Assembly (NCBI GenBank): GCA_003712055.1
Contig: RHLJ01000003.1
Span: 62,001-126,000, forward strand
Origin: Balneola sp.
GTDB taxonomy: Bacteria > Bacteroidota > Rhodothermia > Balneolales > Balneolaceae
Reading direction: 5' to 3'
Length of the DNA: 64,000 nt
Shown: positions 41,228 to 49,629 of the stretch, piece by piece
Position numbering within the stretch: position 1 is the first letter of the stretch
Layout: every line of letters begins with the position of its first letter
Made by a program: the position numbers and the translations under genes
Notes under the pieces: generated by a model
The model's input: the letters and a program-made list of their open reading frames with translations, nothing else
Database searches by the model: none
Told to the model about the DNA's origin: nothing

Positions 41228-43000
41228 TTACTTCAACGTTCTTTTCAAGGTGATATGAAGTTCATTCAACTGCTCAGGCTCAACTTCTGATGGGGAATTA
41301 TCCATCATACTCTGTGCCCGCTGATTCTTTGGGAATGCAATCACATCTCTCAAGCTCTTGGAACCTGTTAGGATCATTAACAACCGATCTACTCCAAAAG
41401 CAATTCCCCCATGTGGAGGTGCACCATATTTAAAGGCGTCAAGAAGGAACCCGAACTTATCTTCCGCCTCTTCTTTTCCAATTCCAAGGGCATTAAACAT
41501 GGTCTCTTGCACTTTACGGCTGTGGATTCTTATTGAACCGCCACCAAGTTCAAAACCGTTTAACACAAGATCGTAAGCCCGGGCTTTCACCGAAGCGGGA
41601 TCGGCTTCGAGTTTCTCTAAATCTTCTTGTTTAGGAGAGGTAAACGGGTGGTGCATAGCATGGAACCGTCTACTTTCTTCATCCCATTCTAACAATGGAA
41701 AATCAGTTACCCAAAGCAGTTTAAACACATCTTCGTTTATTAACTCAAATTCTTCTCCTACCATCAATCTTAATTGCCCTAGTTGTTGCAGTACAGAGGG
41801 TTTTGGGCCTGCAAGAATAAACACAAGGTCTCCGGTATTTGCCCCTGAAGCCTCAACCATTTGAGTTAGAATCTCATCACTAAGGAATTTAGCCACACTA
41901 CATAATGGCCCTTCTTCCAGCATTTTGATGTAAATTAATCCTCCGGCGCCGGTTTCTTTTTTAACTCGTTCTGTCCACCGATCGATAGCGCCCCGTCCCA
42001 TTTCACCTTGTCCTGGGATAGTGATACCAACTACCGCACCGCCATTTGCAACCGTTCCAGAGAATACTTTGAATTCGGCATCTTTTACGATATCTGAGAA
42101 ATCGACAAACTCAAGCCCGAATCTGATATCCGGTTTATCTGAGCCATAGGTATTCATCGCCTGCTCGTAGCTCATTCTTGGGAACGGGGTTTCCAGATCA
42201 ACATCCACCGTTTCCTTGAATACCTGCTTCATCAACCCTTCATGAAGAGAAAACACAGCTTCTTCATCCACAAAGCTCATTTCCACATCAATCTGTGTAA
42301 ACTCTGGCTGGCGATCAGCTCTTAAGTCTTCATCCCTGAAACACTTGGTAATTTGAAAGTATCTATCGTAGCCAGATACCATCAATAACTGCTTGTAAGT
42401 CTGAGGACTTTGTGGCAATGCAAAAAACTTTCCGGGATTTACTCTACTTGGAACCAAATAATCCCGTGCTCCTTCCGGGGTGCTTTTCATAAGTACCGGA
42501 GTTTCTACTTCTGCAAAATTATGACTGTGGTAGTAGGATCGAATAGCCTGATATGCCTTGGATCTCATCATTAGTTTTTGCTGCATCTCGGGCCGGCGTA
42601 AATCGAGGTATCGATAGCGAAGCCGTGTTTCTTCATTAGTCGGAATTCCATCTTTGATCTCAAAAGGTGGAGTTTCAGCTTCTGAATAAATGATCATATC
42701 TGTAACCTCGATCTCAACTTCACCAGTTACAAGGTTTGGGTTGATATTCTCTTCCCCGCGCTCAATTACTTTTCCTTTTACCCCAATTACATATTCTGCG
42801 CGTAATCCCTCGGCGCGCTCATGTAATGCAGCATCTGTTTCTGTGAATACAATCTGAGTGATTCCATATCGATCTCTCAAATCGATAAAAATTAATCCAC
42901 CCAGATCGCGACGGGGACCTACCCATCCATTCAATATTACTTCCTGACCGATATCCTTAGCGGTTAATTCTCCACAGGTATGTGTTCTTTTTAAAGTCAT
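41228..43000 (-). CDS. aspS: Aspartyl-tRNA synthetase
   Basis: AspRS charges tRNA-Asp. The 590-aa protein has the bacterial architecture. The N-terminal OB-fold anticodon domain has LNGWVGPRRDLGGLIFIDLRDRYG, followed by the class II core with FAEVETPVLMKSTPEGARDYLVPSR, the flipping loop and motif 2 (CFRDEDLRADRQPEFTQIDVE). The bacterial GAD insertion comes next, and motif 3 is GGIAFGVDRLLMILTGSKSLRDVIAFPK. Since gatC is present in this genome, this AspRS might be non-discriminating and also make Asp-tRNA(Asn), which cannot be decided by eye. It has a promoter region of about 85 bp, divergent from the small membrane protein gene. Confidence 0.97.
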   Translation of the reverse strand: MTLKRTHTCGELTAKDIGQEVILNGWVGPRRDLGGLIFIDLRDRYGITQIVFTETDAALHERAEGLRAEYVIGVKGKVIERGEENINPNLVTGEVEIEVTDMIIYSEAETPPFEIKDGIPTNEETRLRYRYLDLRRPEMQQKLMMRSKAYQAIRSYYHSHNFAEVETPVLMKSTPEGARDYLVPSRVNPGKFFALPQSPQTYKQLLMVSGYDRYFQITKCFRDEDLRADRQPEFTQIDVEMSFVDEEAVFSLHEGLMKQVFKETVDVDLETPFPRMSYEQAMNTYGSDKPDIRFGLEFVDFSDIVKDAEFKVFSGTVANGGAVVGITIPGQGEMGRGAIDRWTERVKKETGAGGLIYIKMLEEGPLCSVAKFLSDEILTQMVEASGANTGDLVFILAGPKPSVLQQLGQLRLMVGEEFELINEDVFKLLWVTDFPLLEWDEESRRFHAMHHPFTSPKQEDLEKLEADPASVKARAYDLVLNGFELGGGSIRIHSRKVQETMFNALGIGKEEAEDKFGFLLDAFKYGAPPHGGIAFGVDRLLMILTGSKSLRDVIAFPKNQRAQSMMDNSPSEVEPEQLNELHITLKRTLK

Positions 43001-43085
43001 GCTTCGTTCGATGAATCGTAGAGTGAATTTTTTATGTTAGAAAGGCGCAGAAAATACGCATAATGAAAACGAATCGCTTGTTAGT

Positions 43086-43514
43086 ATGAGCGGAAACCTC
43101 ATATTTGTACTTAACCTTGGAGTTACTCTCTTTTTGACGGGTCTTATATGGACCATTCAATTGGTGCATTATCCCTCTTTTTATTTTGTTGATCGAGAGC
43201 GATTCAAAGAGTTTCACATTTTCCATAGCAAAAGAATCAGCATACTTGTTGTTCCACTTATGATCTTTGAACTAATAAGCTCAGGAATTCTATGGTGGGA
43301 GTCTTCAGCATTCAGCTTGAATAGCTTGGGATTTTATTTGGTCATAGCTATTTGGATATCAACCGCTGCCTTTTCGGTTCCTGCCCATAATAAACTAAGC
43401 TCCGAAATGGATAAAAAGACCATAAGGATTCTGGTGAATACGAACTGGATCAGAACCCTTTTGTGGACTATTAAGGCTTCAATAGGTGTGTATTTTCTTA
43501 GCCTTAGTTTATAA
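43086..43514 (+). CDS. Small four-span membrane protein of unknown function
   Basis: This 142-aa protein has four hydrophobic segments (about residues 5-25, 50-70, 80-100 and 120-140). A loop near the N terminus holds WTIQLVHYPSFYFVDRERFKEFHIFHSKRI, a His/Tyr/Phe-rich pattern seen in a family of uncharacterised bacterial membrane proteins. I cannot name a function. It is divergent from aspS and followed by a hairpin with T-runs, then by a LuxR-type regulator gene on the same strand. The conserved-looking His residues between spans 1 and 2 could bind heme or metal, but that is speculation. Confidence 0.75.
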   Translation: MSGNLIFVLNLGVTLFLTGLIWTIQLVHYPSFYFVDRERFKEFHIFHSKRISILVVPLMIFELISSGILWWESSAFSLNSLGFYLVIAIWISTAAFSVPAHNKLSSEMDKKTIRILVNTNWIRTLLWTIKASIGVYFLSLSL

Positions 43515-43526
43515 GCTCAATATTGA

Positions 43527-43545
43527 AGCAAAAAACATTTTTGCT
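43527..43545 (+). terminator. Hairpin AGCAAAAA-ACA-TTTTTGCT after the membrane protein gene
   Basis: A perfect 8-bp stem lies 13 bp after the stop at 43514, with more T-runs downstream. It is GC-poor, so it is only a possible terminator. Confidence 0.45.
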
Positions 43546-43609
43546 AAGACACTTTTTTCAAGTACTTTAGCAGTCCTTTTGAATATATAAGCAATACTCA
43601 TTAAGCCTG

Positions 43610-43616
43610 GGGAGGT
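43610..43616 (+). promoter_or_regulatory. Strong Shine-Dalgarno GGGGAGG of the LuxR-type gene
   Basis: GGGGAGG lies 5 bp before ATG 43622 and supports that start. Clear SD sequences such as this are not universal among the genes of this window. Confidence 0.7.
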
Positions 43617-43621
43617 CTTAA

Positions 43622-44263
43622 ATGGGGGCAATCAAAACGATTGTTGCAGACGGTAACGAAATATTTAGGCATGGACTAAGTACCATCCTCTCATCTGTTG
43701 ATTTCGAAATTTGCAGTGAGATTGATAATGGTGCATTAGTACTTAGCGCATTCGAGAATGTGATGCCCGATTTGTGCGTCATCTCATTTTCTATGCCTGA
43801 GATCAGCGGTATTCAGCTAGCCAATAAAATTATTCAAAAATACCCTAAGGCTAACATCCTTGTGATGGCCGATACCGATTCCGATGCCACCCTTAATGAG
43901 TTCCTTGATTCTGGAGCTACCGGCTTATTGTTGAAATCTTCCCATCGGATTGAATTAATTGACGCAGCTCAAAAAGTGGCAAATGGAGAAAACTACCTCG
44001 GAAAGCGTTTCTCAAAAATGATGACCCGTGAGTATTTACGACTTGCAAGGATAAAAAAATCCAAAAAGCATCTTACCAAAAGAGAGAAAGAGGTCCTGAA
44101 TTTATTGGTGGATGGATTGACCAGCATAGAAATTGCTCATCAACTATTCATAAGCCCCAGAACCGTAGATAAACACCGCACTAACCTCTTGAAAAAACTG
44201 GGGCAAAAGAACACCGCTGGTCTGGTCAGATATGCATTGCAAAATCGGCACATGCTTCACTAG
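43622..44263 (+). CDS. NarL/LuxR-type regulator with an atypical receiver lacking the phospho-Asp
   Basis: The 213-aa protein has an N-terminal receiver-like domain (1-125) and a C-terminal LuxR-type HTH (LTKREKEVLNLLVDGLTSIEIAHQLFISPRTVDKHRTNLLKKLG, about 146-190). In NarL proteins the phospho-accepting Asp lies in DLxLLDLxMPxxxG. Here the aligned sequence is DLCVISFSMPEISG, so Ser55 replaces Asp. The N-terminal acidic pair is also reduced (VADGN rather than VDDH). The conserved Lys (GLLLKSS) and the DNA-binding domain are intact. It therefore probably binds DNA without phosphorylation, perhaps controlled by a ligand, expression level or a partner. No sensor kinase is adjacent. A terminator follows at 44375. 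Confidence 0.92.
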   Translation: MGAIKTIVADGNEIFRHGLSTILSSVDFEICSEIDNGALVLSAFENVMPDLCVISFSMPEISGIQLANKIIQKYPKANILVMADTDSDATLNEFLDSGATGLLLKSSHRIELIDAAQKVANGENYLGKRFSKMMTREYLRLARIKKSKKHLTKREKEVLNLLVDGLTSIEIAHQLFISPRTVDKHRTNLLKKLGQKNTAGLVRYALQNRHMLH

Positions 44264-44374
44264 AACTACGTAATTCTACGTACACAAATTACATAAAAGC
44301 CATTATTGAGCAAGCGCTTTCTTTAAAGTAGTTTGTAATTGCAAATGGGGTAATAGCCGTCTGTAGATGATATT

Positions 44375-44409
44375 AGCCGACGCTCATTGAATTGAGGTCG
44401 GCTTTTTTA
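44375..44409 (+). terminator. Rho-independent terminator after the LuxR-type gene
   Basis: The stem AGCCGAC / GTCGGCT with an inner CTCA/TGAG is followed by TTTTTTATTTT, about 110 bp after the stop codon. Confidence 0.85.
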
Positions 44410-44420
44410 TTTTGGACAAA

Positions 44421-45071
44421 TCAGTAACTGTCCTGTTCCTTATCCCTACCTTCAGACAGCTGCTTCAACTTAACCTCTCGCAACTGATTCATATAATTTT
44501 GATCATCAACCATTCCCGAAAGAGCAAATAGATCATATATAGCTCCAAAACCAAATAAGCCCCAGGTGAAAAGCCAGCCCAAGCCAGTGCCTATTCTACC
44601 TAAATAAAACCGATGCAATCCAAGTATTCCAAAACCTCCAAAAAACCATAACAAATAAGCTATCAACTTGGATTTTTGTTCCGAGCTATATTGATTGGCC
44701 AGGCTTTTCCTAAGCTTTTTCTTCTTACCTCCAGTTTTAGCAATGAACTCTTCAATGCTTTGAAGTAAACGCTTTGCAAATCTTTTTAACTGAACATGGC
44801 TATCGGTCTGAATCTCCAATTCCCCTATAAGCATTTCTTTTTCAAAGATAAATTCATCCAGAAGCTTATTTAAATCAATATTCCCAAACTCGAATGCGCT
44901 GATTTTACGGTTTAAATTCTTTAAAGAGTCCGAAATAGTAATAGCCAATCCTGACTCCCTAACTGATTCCCCTTTATCCAGTTCTGTCAGGAGCCCCTCA
45001 TATCTTTTTGAAGCCTCCTGAAATACACGTTGTACCTGGTTTATTAATTCGTACTGATCTGATGTCCTCAT
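44421..45071 (-). CDS. TM2-domain protein with N-terminal coiled coil
   Basis: In this 216-aa protein the first about 135 residues are charged and helical (EASKRYEGLLTELDKGESV; LDEFIFEKEMLIGELEIQ), probably a coiled coil. Residues about 145-200 form a TM2 domain: two membrane spans with LLWFFGGFGILGLHRFYLGRIGTG and LFTWGLFGFGAIYDLFALSGMV. The HRFYLG-G-W-IYDL pattern is diagnostic of TM2. The molecular function of TM2 proteins is not established. The gene is convergent with the LuxR-type gene across its terminator and has its own promoter before 45071. Confidence 0.88.
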   Translation of the reverse strand: MRTSDQYELINQVQRVFQEASKRYEGLLTELDKGESVRESGLAITISDSLKNLNRKISAFEFGNIDLNKLLDEFIFEKEMLIGELEIQTDSHVQLKRFAKRLLQSIEEFIAKTGGKKKKLRKSLANQYSSEQKSKLIAYLLWFFGGFGILGLHRFYLGRIGTGLGWLFTWGLFGFGAIYDLFALSGMVDDQNYMNQLREVKLKQLSEGRDKEQDSY

Positions 45072-45172
45072 TATCTGTTAGATTTGATAGCGCAATTCAT
45101 TTCAAAAGCTCTTATCGAGTTTTTGAATACTAAGTTTCTTATCAATATCGAAAGATGTTGCTCAAAACAAAA

Positions 45173-45202
45173 AAAGCCCGACTCATTTATGGATCGGGCT
45201 TT
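45173..45202 (-). terminator. Terminator downstream of the CAU tRNA
   Basis: The stem AAAGCCCGA / TCGGGCTTT is followed by a T-run on the minus strand, 7 bp after the tRNA 3' end. It fits the tRNA transcript. Confidence 0.85.
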
Positions 45203-45209
45203 ACTCTTG

Positions 45210-45283
45210 TAGCGTGGGGCGGAATTGAACCGCCGACCTCACGATTATGAGTCGTGCGCTCTAACCATCTGAGCTACCACGCC
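45210..45283 (-). tRNA. tRNA with CAU anticodon (Met elongator or Ile2)
   Basis: The minus strand folds as a 74-nt tRNA: acceptor GGCGTGG/CCACGCT, D arm GCTC-AGATGGTTA-GAGC, anticodon arm CACGA-CTCATAA-TCGTG, T arm GGCGG-TTCAATT-CCGCC, discriminator A. CCA is not encoded (next bases CAA). The first acceptor pair is G-U rather than G-C. The anticodon CAU fits elongator tRNA-Met, or the tRNA-Ile substrate of TilS. The stem does not look like an initiator tRNA, because it lacks three consecutive G-C pairs in the anticodon stem. Which of the two remaining types it is cannot be decided by eye. Confidence 0.92.
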
Positions 45284-45408
45284 TTCGGAGAGCGCCAAAT
45301 ATACAGCTTTCCCAGCTTAAGAGTAACAGTTTTTTAGACATTTGTTCCCAATCTCAACCGGAAGTTTGTTACCTTCACTTCCCGCAAAACACAGATTATA
45401 AAGGTTAC
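45284..45408. other. Divergent region between the tRNA and proS
   Basis: This 125-bp gap must hold promoters for the tRNA (minus) and proS (plus). No palindrome of note was seen. Confidence 0.4.
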
Positions 45409-46875
45409 ATGGCGCAACGTATTACAAAAAGGGAACAAGACTATTCACAATGGTATCTGGATGTGGTGAAAGAAGCAAAACTGGCTGAACACTCACCAGT
45501 TCGTGGTTGTATGATAATACGCCCCAATGGAATGGCTTTATGGGAAAATATGCGCCAGGGACTTGATACTATGTTTAAGGATACCGGGCATGAGAATGCG
45601 TATTTCCCTCTTTTTATCCCAAAATCCTTCCTCTCCAAAGAAGCCCAACATGTAGAGGGTTTTGCTAAAGAATGTGCGGTTATCACTCATAGTCGTTTAA
45701 AAAGTGTGGATGGAGGAGTTGAAGTTGATCCTGAATCCAGACTGGAAGAGGAATTGATCGTTAGACCTACTTCTGAGACTATCATCTGGGATACTTATCG
45801 AAACTGGATTCAATCTTACCGAGATCTTCCAATTCTTATCAACCAGTGGGCCAACGTGGTTCGATGGGAAATGCGTACCCGCCTCTTTTTAAGAACTATG
45901 GAATTCCTATGGCAGGAAGGGCATACTGCTCACGCTACCAAAGAAGAAGCTGAAGCGGAAACCCTTCAAATGCTGGAAGTTTATCGAAGCTTTGCTGAAG
46001 ACTTTATGGCTATGCCAGTTATTACCGGAGTAAAAACAGAAAGCGAGCGTTTTGCAGGAGCTGAAGACACCTACTGTATTGAAGCACTTATGCAAGACGG
46101 AAAAGCACTTCAGGCTGGTACTTCTCATTTCCTTGGTCAGAATTTTGCCAAAGCTTTTGATGTGAAATTCCAGGATAAGGATGGGGATCATAAATTGGTT
46201 TGGGCCACCAGCTGGGGGGTTTCAACTCGTTTGATTGGGGGTTTGATCATGACTCATTCCGATGATAATGGCCTGGTAATTCCTCCTAAACTTGCTCCAA
46301 CACAGGTAATTATCGTCCCAATCTATCGCGATGATGAACAACGAGCTACCGTTGTTGAATATGGAAATGGTATTTATGATGAATTAAAGGCAATGGGAAT
46401 CCGGGTAAAGCTGGATGATCGTGATAACTATAAACCAGGCTTTAAATTTGCAGAACATGAAGCTGCTGGTATTCCACTAAGAATTGCTGTCGGGCCTCGT
46501 GATGTCGAAAACGGAAATGTGGAATTAGCGCGCCGGGATACTCTGCAAAAGAGTTTTGAATCCAGAGAAGGAATCGGGAGCCTGGTTTCGGGACTTCTGG
46601 AAACTATCCAAACAGATCTATTTGAAACAGCTAAAAAAAGACGCGATGAAATGACCTCCGAAGTGGAGACTTACGAAGAATTCAAATCGGTATTAGAAGA
46701 AAAGGGTGGATTCATTTACGCTCATTGGGATGGTACTCCCGAAACAGAAGAAAGAATCAAAGAAGAAACCAAGTCTACCATCCGCTGCATTCCTTTAACT
46801 GAAGGAGAAGCCGGAACCTGTATGGTTACCGGAAAGCCATCTACCCAAAAAGTTCTATTTGCAAAAGCCTACTAA
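45409..46875 (+). CDS. proS: Prolyl-tRNA synthetase, archaeal/eukaryotic-type (ProS type 3)
   Basis: ProRS charges tRNA-Pro. At 488 aa, without the large editing insertion of bacterial-type ProRS, it belongs to the archaeal/eukaryotic-like class common in Bacteroidota and some other bacteria. Motifs are [29 protein letters not shown] (motif 2 region begins with [27 protein letters not shown]) and [29 protein letters not shown] (motif 3). The C-terminal zinc-like domain ends with the class-typical terminal Tyr (LFAKAY). It is 9 bp upstream of nnr and probably co-transcribed. Confidence 0.97.
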   Translation: MAQRITKREQDYSQWYLDVVKEAKLAEHSPVRGCMIIRPNGMALWENMRQGLDTMFKDTGHENAYFPLFIPKSFLSKEAQHVEGFAKECAVITHSRLKSVDGGVEVDPESRLEEELIVRPTSETIIWDTYRNWIQSYRDLPILINQWANVVRWEMRTRLFLRTMEFLWQEGHTAHATKEEAEAETLQMLEVYRSFAEDFMAMPVITGVKTESERFAGAEDTYCIEALMQDGKALQAGTSHFLGQNFAKAFDVKFQDKDGDHKLVWATSWGVSTRLIGGLIMTHSDDNGLVIPPKLAPTQVIIVPIYRDDEQRATVVEYGNGIYDELKAMGIRVKLDDRDNYKPGFKFAEHEAAGIPLRIAVGPRDVENGNVELARRDTLQKSFESREGIGSLVSGLLETIQTDLFETAKKRRDEMTSEVETYEEFKSVLEEKGGFIYAHWDGTPETEERIKEETKSTIRCIPLTEGEAGTCMVTGKPSTQKVLFAKAY

Positions 46876-46884
46876 CGTAGCCTA

Positions 46885-48378
46885 ATGAATATTCCACATT
46901 CATACCAATTATTTACGGCCCAAAGCAGCCGCGAATTGGATGAACGAACTATATCTGAATTCGGAATTGACGGCTTCACTTTAATGGAGATTGCAGGTAC
47001 ACGAGCCGCCGATTTTATCCTACAAACCATAGAATCTCAACACTCAGGGCTATTCCTTTGCGGAAAAGGTAATAATGCCGGAGACGCTCTGGTAGTGGCA
47101 CGAATCTTAAGCGAAGCAGGGATTAGTTGTACTATTTATTTTGTGTTCGGTACCGAAAACCTTTCTCCCGATTGTACAAAAAATCTTGACCTCCTAAAAA
47201 AGCTAGGGAATGACGTACATTTTTTGAGTTCTTTAGAAGAGCTGGAAAATTCTGCTTACGATTTTATAGTAGACGGAATATTTGGCACCGGGCTAAGTTC
47301 AGAAATAAAATCTCCTACTAAAGAGGTAATCGAGTGGGTTAATAAGCAGCACTCTACTACCTTTTCAATGGACATCCCCTCAGGATTAAATGCTGATACC
47401 GGAGAGATAGAGGGTGCTACCATTTCAGCCGATTACACCCTTGCATTCGGTACTTTAAAAAAAGGCTTTTATCTCGATAAAGCCTATGATGTGTGTGGGG
47501 ATATTGTCTTATGTGAACTCCCTTTTCCTTCCGGATATAAAACGTCATCTACTTTTTTGATCGACCAGGTATGGGTCGATCAAAATCGAGAGAACGTAAA
47601 GAGGGCGCACAAATATGACGGGGGTGTTGTATACATCATCGCTGGTTCAGAGGGACTAACAGGTGCTGCGGCATTGGCAAGTCAAAGTGCTTGGTCTTCT
47701 GGTGTTGGTGGTGTGGTCTTAATCACCCCAAAAGGGTTACTGGATGTATATGAGAAGAGCCTGGTTCAGATTATAAAAAGACCTTTGGGAAATGATAAAG
47801 ATGTATTCTTTGATTCCTCACATCTGGATTCTGTACTTGAAATCCTTCGGGAAAAACCGGGAGTACTTCTAATTGGTCCCGGACTAGGCCGATCACCGGA
47901 AACCGTCGCTTTTGTTCAATCCCTGCTTTCTCAATTTGAAGGAGATTTGGTTATTGATGCCGATGCCCTATTTGCACTTTCTGAACATAGTGATCTTCAA
48001 AAGCCGGAACGGGCAAACTGGATTTTAACTCCCCACCCTGGAGAATTAAAAAAACTGGCTGAGGGATTTGAGATGGAAGAAAAGAATCGACTAGAACTTG
48101 GCACCTCTCTTTCTACTAAATTGAATGCAACGATTCTCTCAAAAGGACTACCTTCTCAAGTTATAAACAATCAACAGGTGTTAATGACAGGTTATGATAC
48201 ACGAATATTTTCCCGGGCAGGTTTTGGGGATGTGCTAGCCGGGAAAGTTGCTGGTTTCTGGCTTTCAAAGAAAAACCGGGAACTTGCCTGCTGTTTTGCA
48301 CTTTTAGACGGTAAGGAAAAAGCAGATACCCATTCGAATACATCTACTACACCTTTGGAACCTATTCATCTTATTTAA
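46885..48378 (+). CDS. nnr: Bifunctional NAD(P)H-hydrate epimerase/dehydratase
   Basis: Nnr repairs hydrated NADH/NADPH. The 497-aa protein has an N-terminal epimerase (YjeF_N) domain with LFLCGKGNNAGDALVVARIL and FIVDGIFGTGLSSEI. A C-terminal ADP-dependent dehydratase (carbohydrate kinase-like) domain carries GGVVYIIAGSEGLTGAAALA, VLLIGPGLGR, VIDADALFAL, WILTPHPGEL and SRAGFGDVLAGKVAGF. Both halves look complete. It is linked to proS (9 bp upstream). Its stop codon TAA overlaps a possible ATT start of the VanZ-like gene (TAATT). Confidence 0.95.
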   Translation: MNIPHSYQLFTAQSSRELDERTISEFGIDGFTLMEIAGTRAADFILQTIESQHSGLFLCGKGNNAGDALVVARILSEAGISCTIYFVFGTENLSPDCTKNLDLLKKLGNDVHFLSSLEELENSAYDFIVDGIFGTGLSSEIKSPTKEVIEWVNKQHSTTFSMDIPSGLNADTGEIEGATISADYTLAFGTLKKGFYLDKAYDVCGDIVLCELPFPSGYKTSSTFLIDQVWVDQNRENVKRAHKYDGGVVYIIAGSEGLTGAAALASQSAWSSGVGGVVLITPKGLLDVYEKSLVQIIKRPLGNDKDVFFDSSHLDSVLEILREKPGVLLIGPGLGRSPETVAFVQSLLSQFEGDLVIDADALFALSEHSDLQKPERANWILTPHPGELKKLAEGFEMEEKNRLELGTSLSTKLNATILSKGLPSQVINNQQVLMTGYDTRIFSRAGFGDVLAGKVAGFWLSKKNRELACCFALLDGKEKADTHSNTSTTPLEPIHLI

Positions 48379-48776
48379 TTCTCCAGATTATTAAAGCAAT
48401 CATCCTCAAATACAGAAAGCTACCTTTCATTTTACTTCTATTAGCAACCGGAGTAATATTCATAGGTACTTTATATCCAGCAGATCGGCTTTACGAGATA
48501 AATATCTGGGACTATGACAAAATTGGTCATTTTCTTGCCTTTGCAATCTGGACCTTTTTGCTTGGGATTGTTTGGGCACTAAAGAAAAAAGAAACCCCAA
48601 GTCTCTTCTGGGTTTTTGTTTATGGACTTTCTTTCGGCCTTTTGATCGAGTTCCTGCAATTTATGCTCCCCACCAATCGTAGCCCCGAACTCTATGATTT
48701 TATTGCCGATGGATTGGGATCCGGTTTTGCCATTCTTATACTTCCTTTCTTTTTTCGCCAGCTTTTCAAGGATTAG
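48378..48776 (+). CDS. VanZ-like membrane protein with no canonical start codon
   Basis: The frame encodes a small VanZ-like protein with about four membrane segments. The conserved YDKIGHFLAFAIWTFLL is followed by FGLLIEFLQFMLPTNRSPELYDFIADGLGSG. The first canonical start in frame is TTG 48558, which would remove the first span and the DKIGH motif. Between the in-frame stop at 48312 and 48558 there is no ATG, GTG or TTG. ATT at 48378, overlapping the nnr stop (TAATT), or ATT at 48387/48390 are the likely starts, giving about 132 aa (IQIIKAIILKYRKLPFILLLL). VanZ itself lowers teicoplanin susceptibility, but most relatives are uncharacterised. A sequencing error is the alternative. Confidence 0.75.
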   Translation: MLQIIKAIILKYRKLPFILLLLATGVIFIGTLYPADRLYEINIWDYDKIGHFLAFAIWTFLLGIVWALKKKETPSLFWVFVYGLSFGLLIEFLQFMLPTNRSPELYDFIADGLGSGFAILILPFFFRQLFKD

Positions 48777-48834
48777 CTCCCCCGACATGATCATGTGATA
48801 TCTCTGCTACTTGAGTTCTGCTTTATTAGTTATG

Positions 48835-48846
48835 TACTAACTAATC
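48835..48846 (+). promoter_or_regulatory. TACTAACTAATC motif upstream of the first TonB-like gene
   Basis: This 12-mer is identical to 34855-34866, again just before an ATG (48856). It sits in the short palindrome TTAGTTATGTACTAA. Confidence 0.35.
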
Positions 48847-48855
48847 TTACACATT

Positions 48856-49500
48856 ATGATCAAAAAGAAACCACGGGCAAACTTGCGTGCCTACCACACT
48901 ATATTTACACAAATAGGAATTATATGTGCTCTTCTATTTCTAATTGCAGCAACAAATATTCGATTTGAAGTAATAGAAAAGCCATGTACAATATGTGAAC
49001 CACCTACTCCAGACCCTTTTGATGTTGTTGATGTACCAATAACTAAAGAACCTGAGAGGCCAGCTCCGCATAAGCCTTCCGTATTCATAGAAGTCCCAAC
49101 TGATGACCCCATTGAACCGGATCCGATTGTATTTCTTGATTTCGCCCCTGATGACCCCATTCCTTTTTCTGAGCCAGAGGCGACACCTCCGGAGGATACA
49201 TTTGAGCCTTTACCTGAATTTATGCCAGAAATGAAAGGTGGACTCAAAAAATTATATAGTGAAATCGAATACCCTGATATGGCACGGCAAATCGGCGTTG
49301 AGGGAAGAGTCACTGTTCAATTCATTGTAAATGAACAAGGAGAAGTAGAAGACCCAACTATAATTAGAGGAATTGGTGGCGGCTGTGATAAAGAAGTACT
49401 CCGTGTTATCAAAAAAATGAAGTTTACTCCAGGTATTCAAAACGGAAAATTTGTTAGGGTCCGAATGCATCAGACCGTGACCTTCAAACTTCAAAATTAA
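48856..49500 (+). CDS. TonB-family energy-transducing protein (first of two paralogues)
   Basis: The 214-aa protein has an N-terminal membrane anchor (TIFTQIGIICALLFLIAATNI), a periplasmic Pro/Asp/Glu-rich linker (about residues 50-125, with PCTICEPPTPDP and EPDPIVFLDFAPDDPIPF), and a C-terminal TonB domain (YPDMARQIGVEGRVTVQFIVNEQGEVEDPTIIRGIGGGCDKEVLRVIKKMKFTPG). TonB transmits proton-motive force to outer-membrane receptors. The two closely spaced Cys in the linker (CTIC) are unusual. A second paralogue follows 129 bp later. No ExbB/ExbD genes are visible, so the motor must be encoded elsewhere. Confidence 0.92.
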   Translation: MIKKKPRANLRAYHTIFTQIGIICALLFLIAATNIRFEVIEKPCTICEPPTPDPFDVVDVPITKEPERPAPHKPSVFIEVPTDDPIEPDPIVFLDFAPDDPIPFSEPEATPPEDTFEPLPEFMPEMKGGLKKLYSEIEYPDMARQIGVEGRVTVQFIVNEQGEVEDPTIIRGIGGGCDKEVLRVIKKMKFTPGIQNGKFVRVRMHQTVTFKLQN

Positions 49501-49629
49501 GCCCACAAACGATATCGATATTAATTTCGTTACAGAACAGTAATATTTAAATAAATGACTTGCGGACTTAGCAAAAAAACACGTTCTTTTTTAGTCCCTA
49601 AAAAAATCATTGAGAATTAAGGATAGGTT

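Noticed and set aside
45210-45283. Initiator tRNA-fMet
   Set aside because: The acceptor stem is fully paired at position 1-72 (G-U), and the anticodon stem lacks the three consecutive G-C pairs of initiators.
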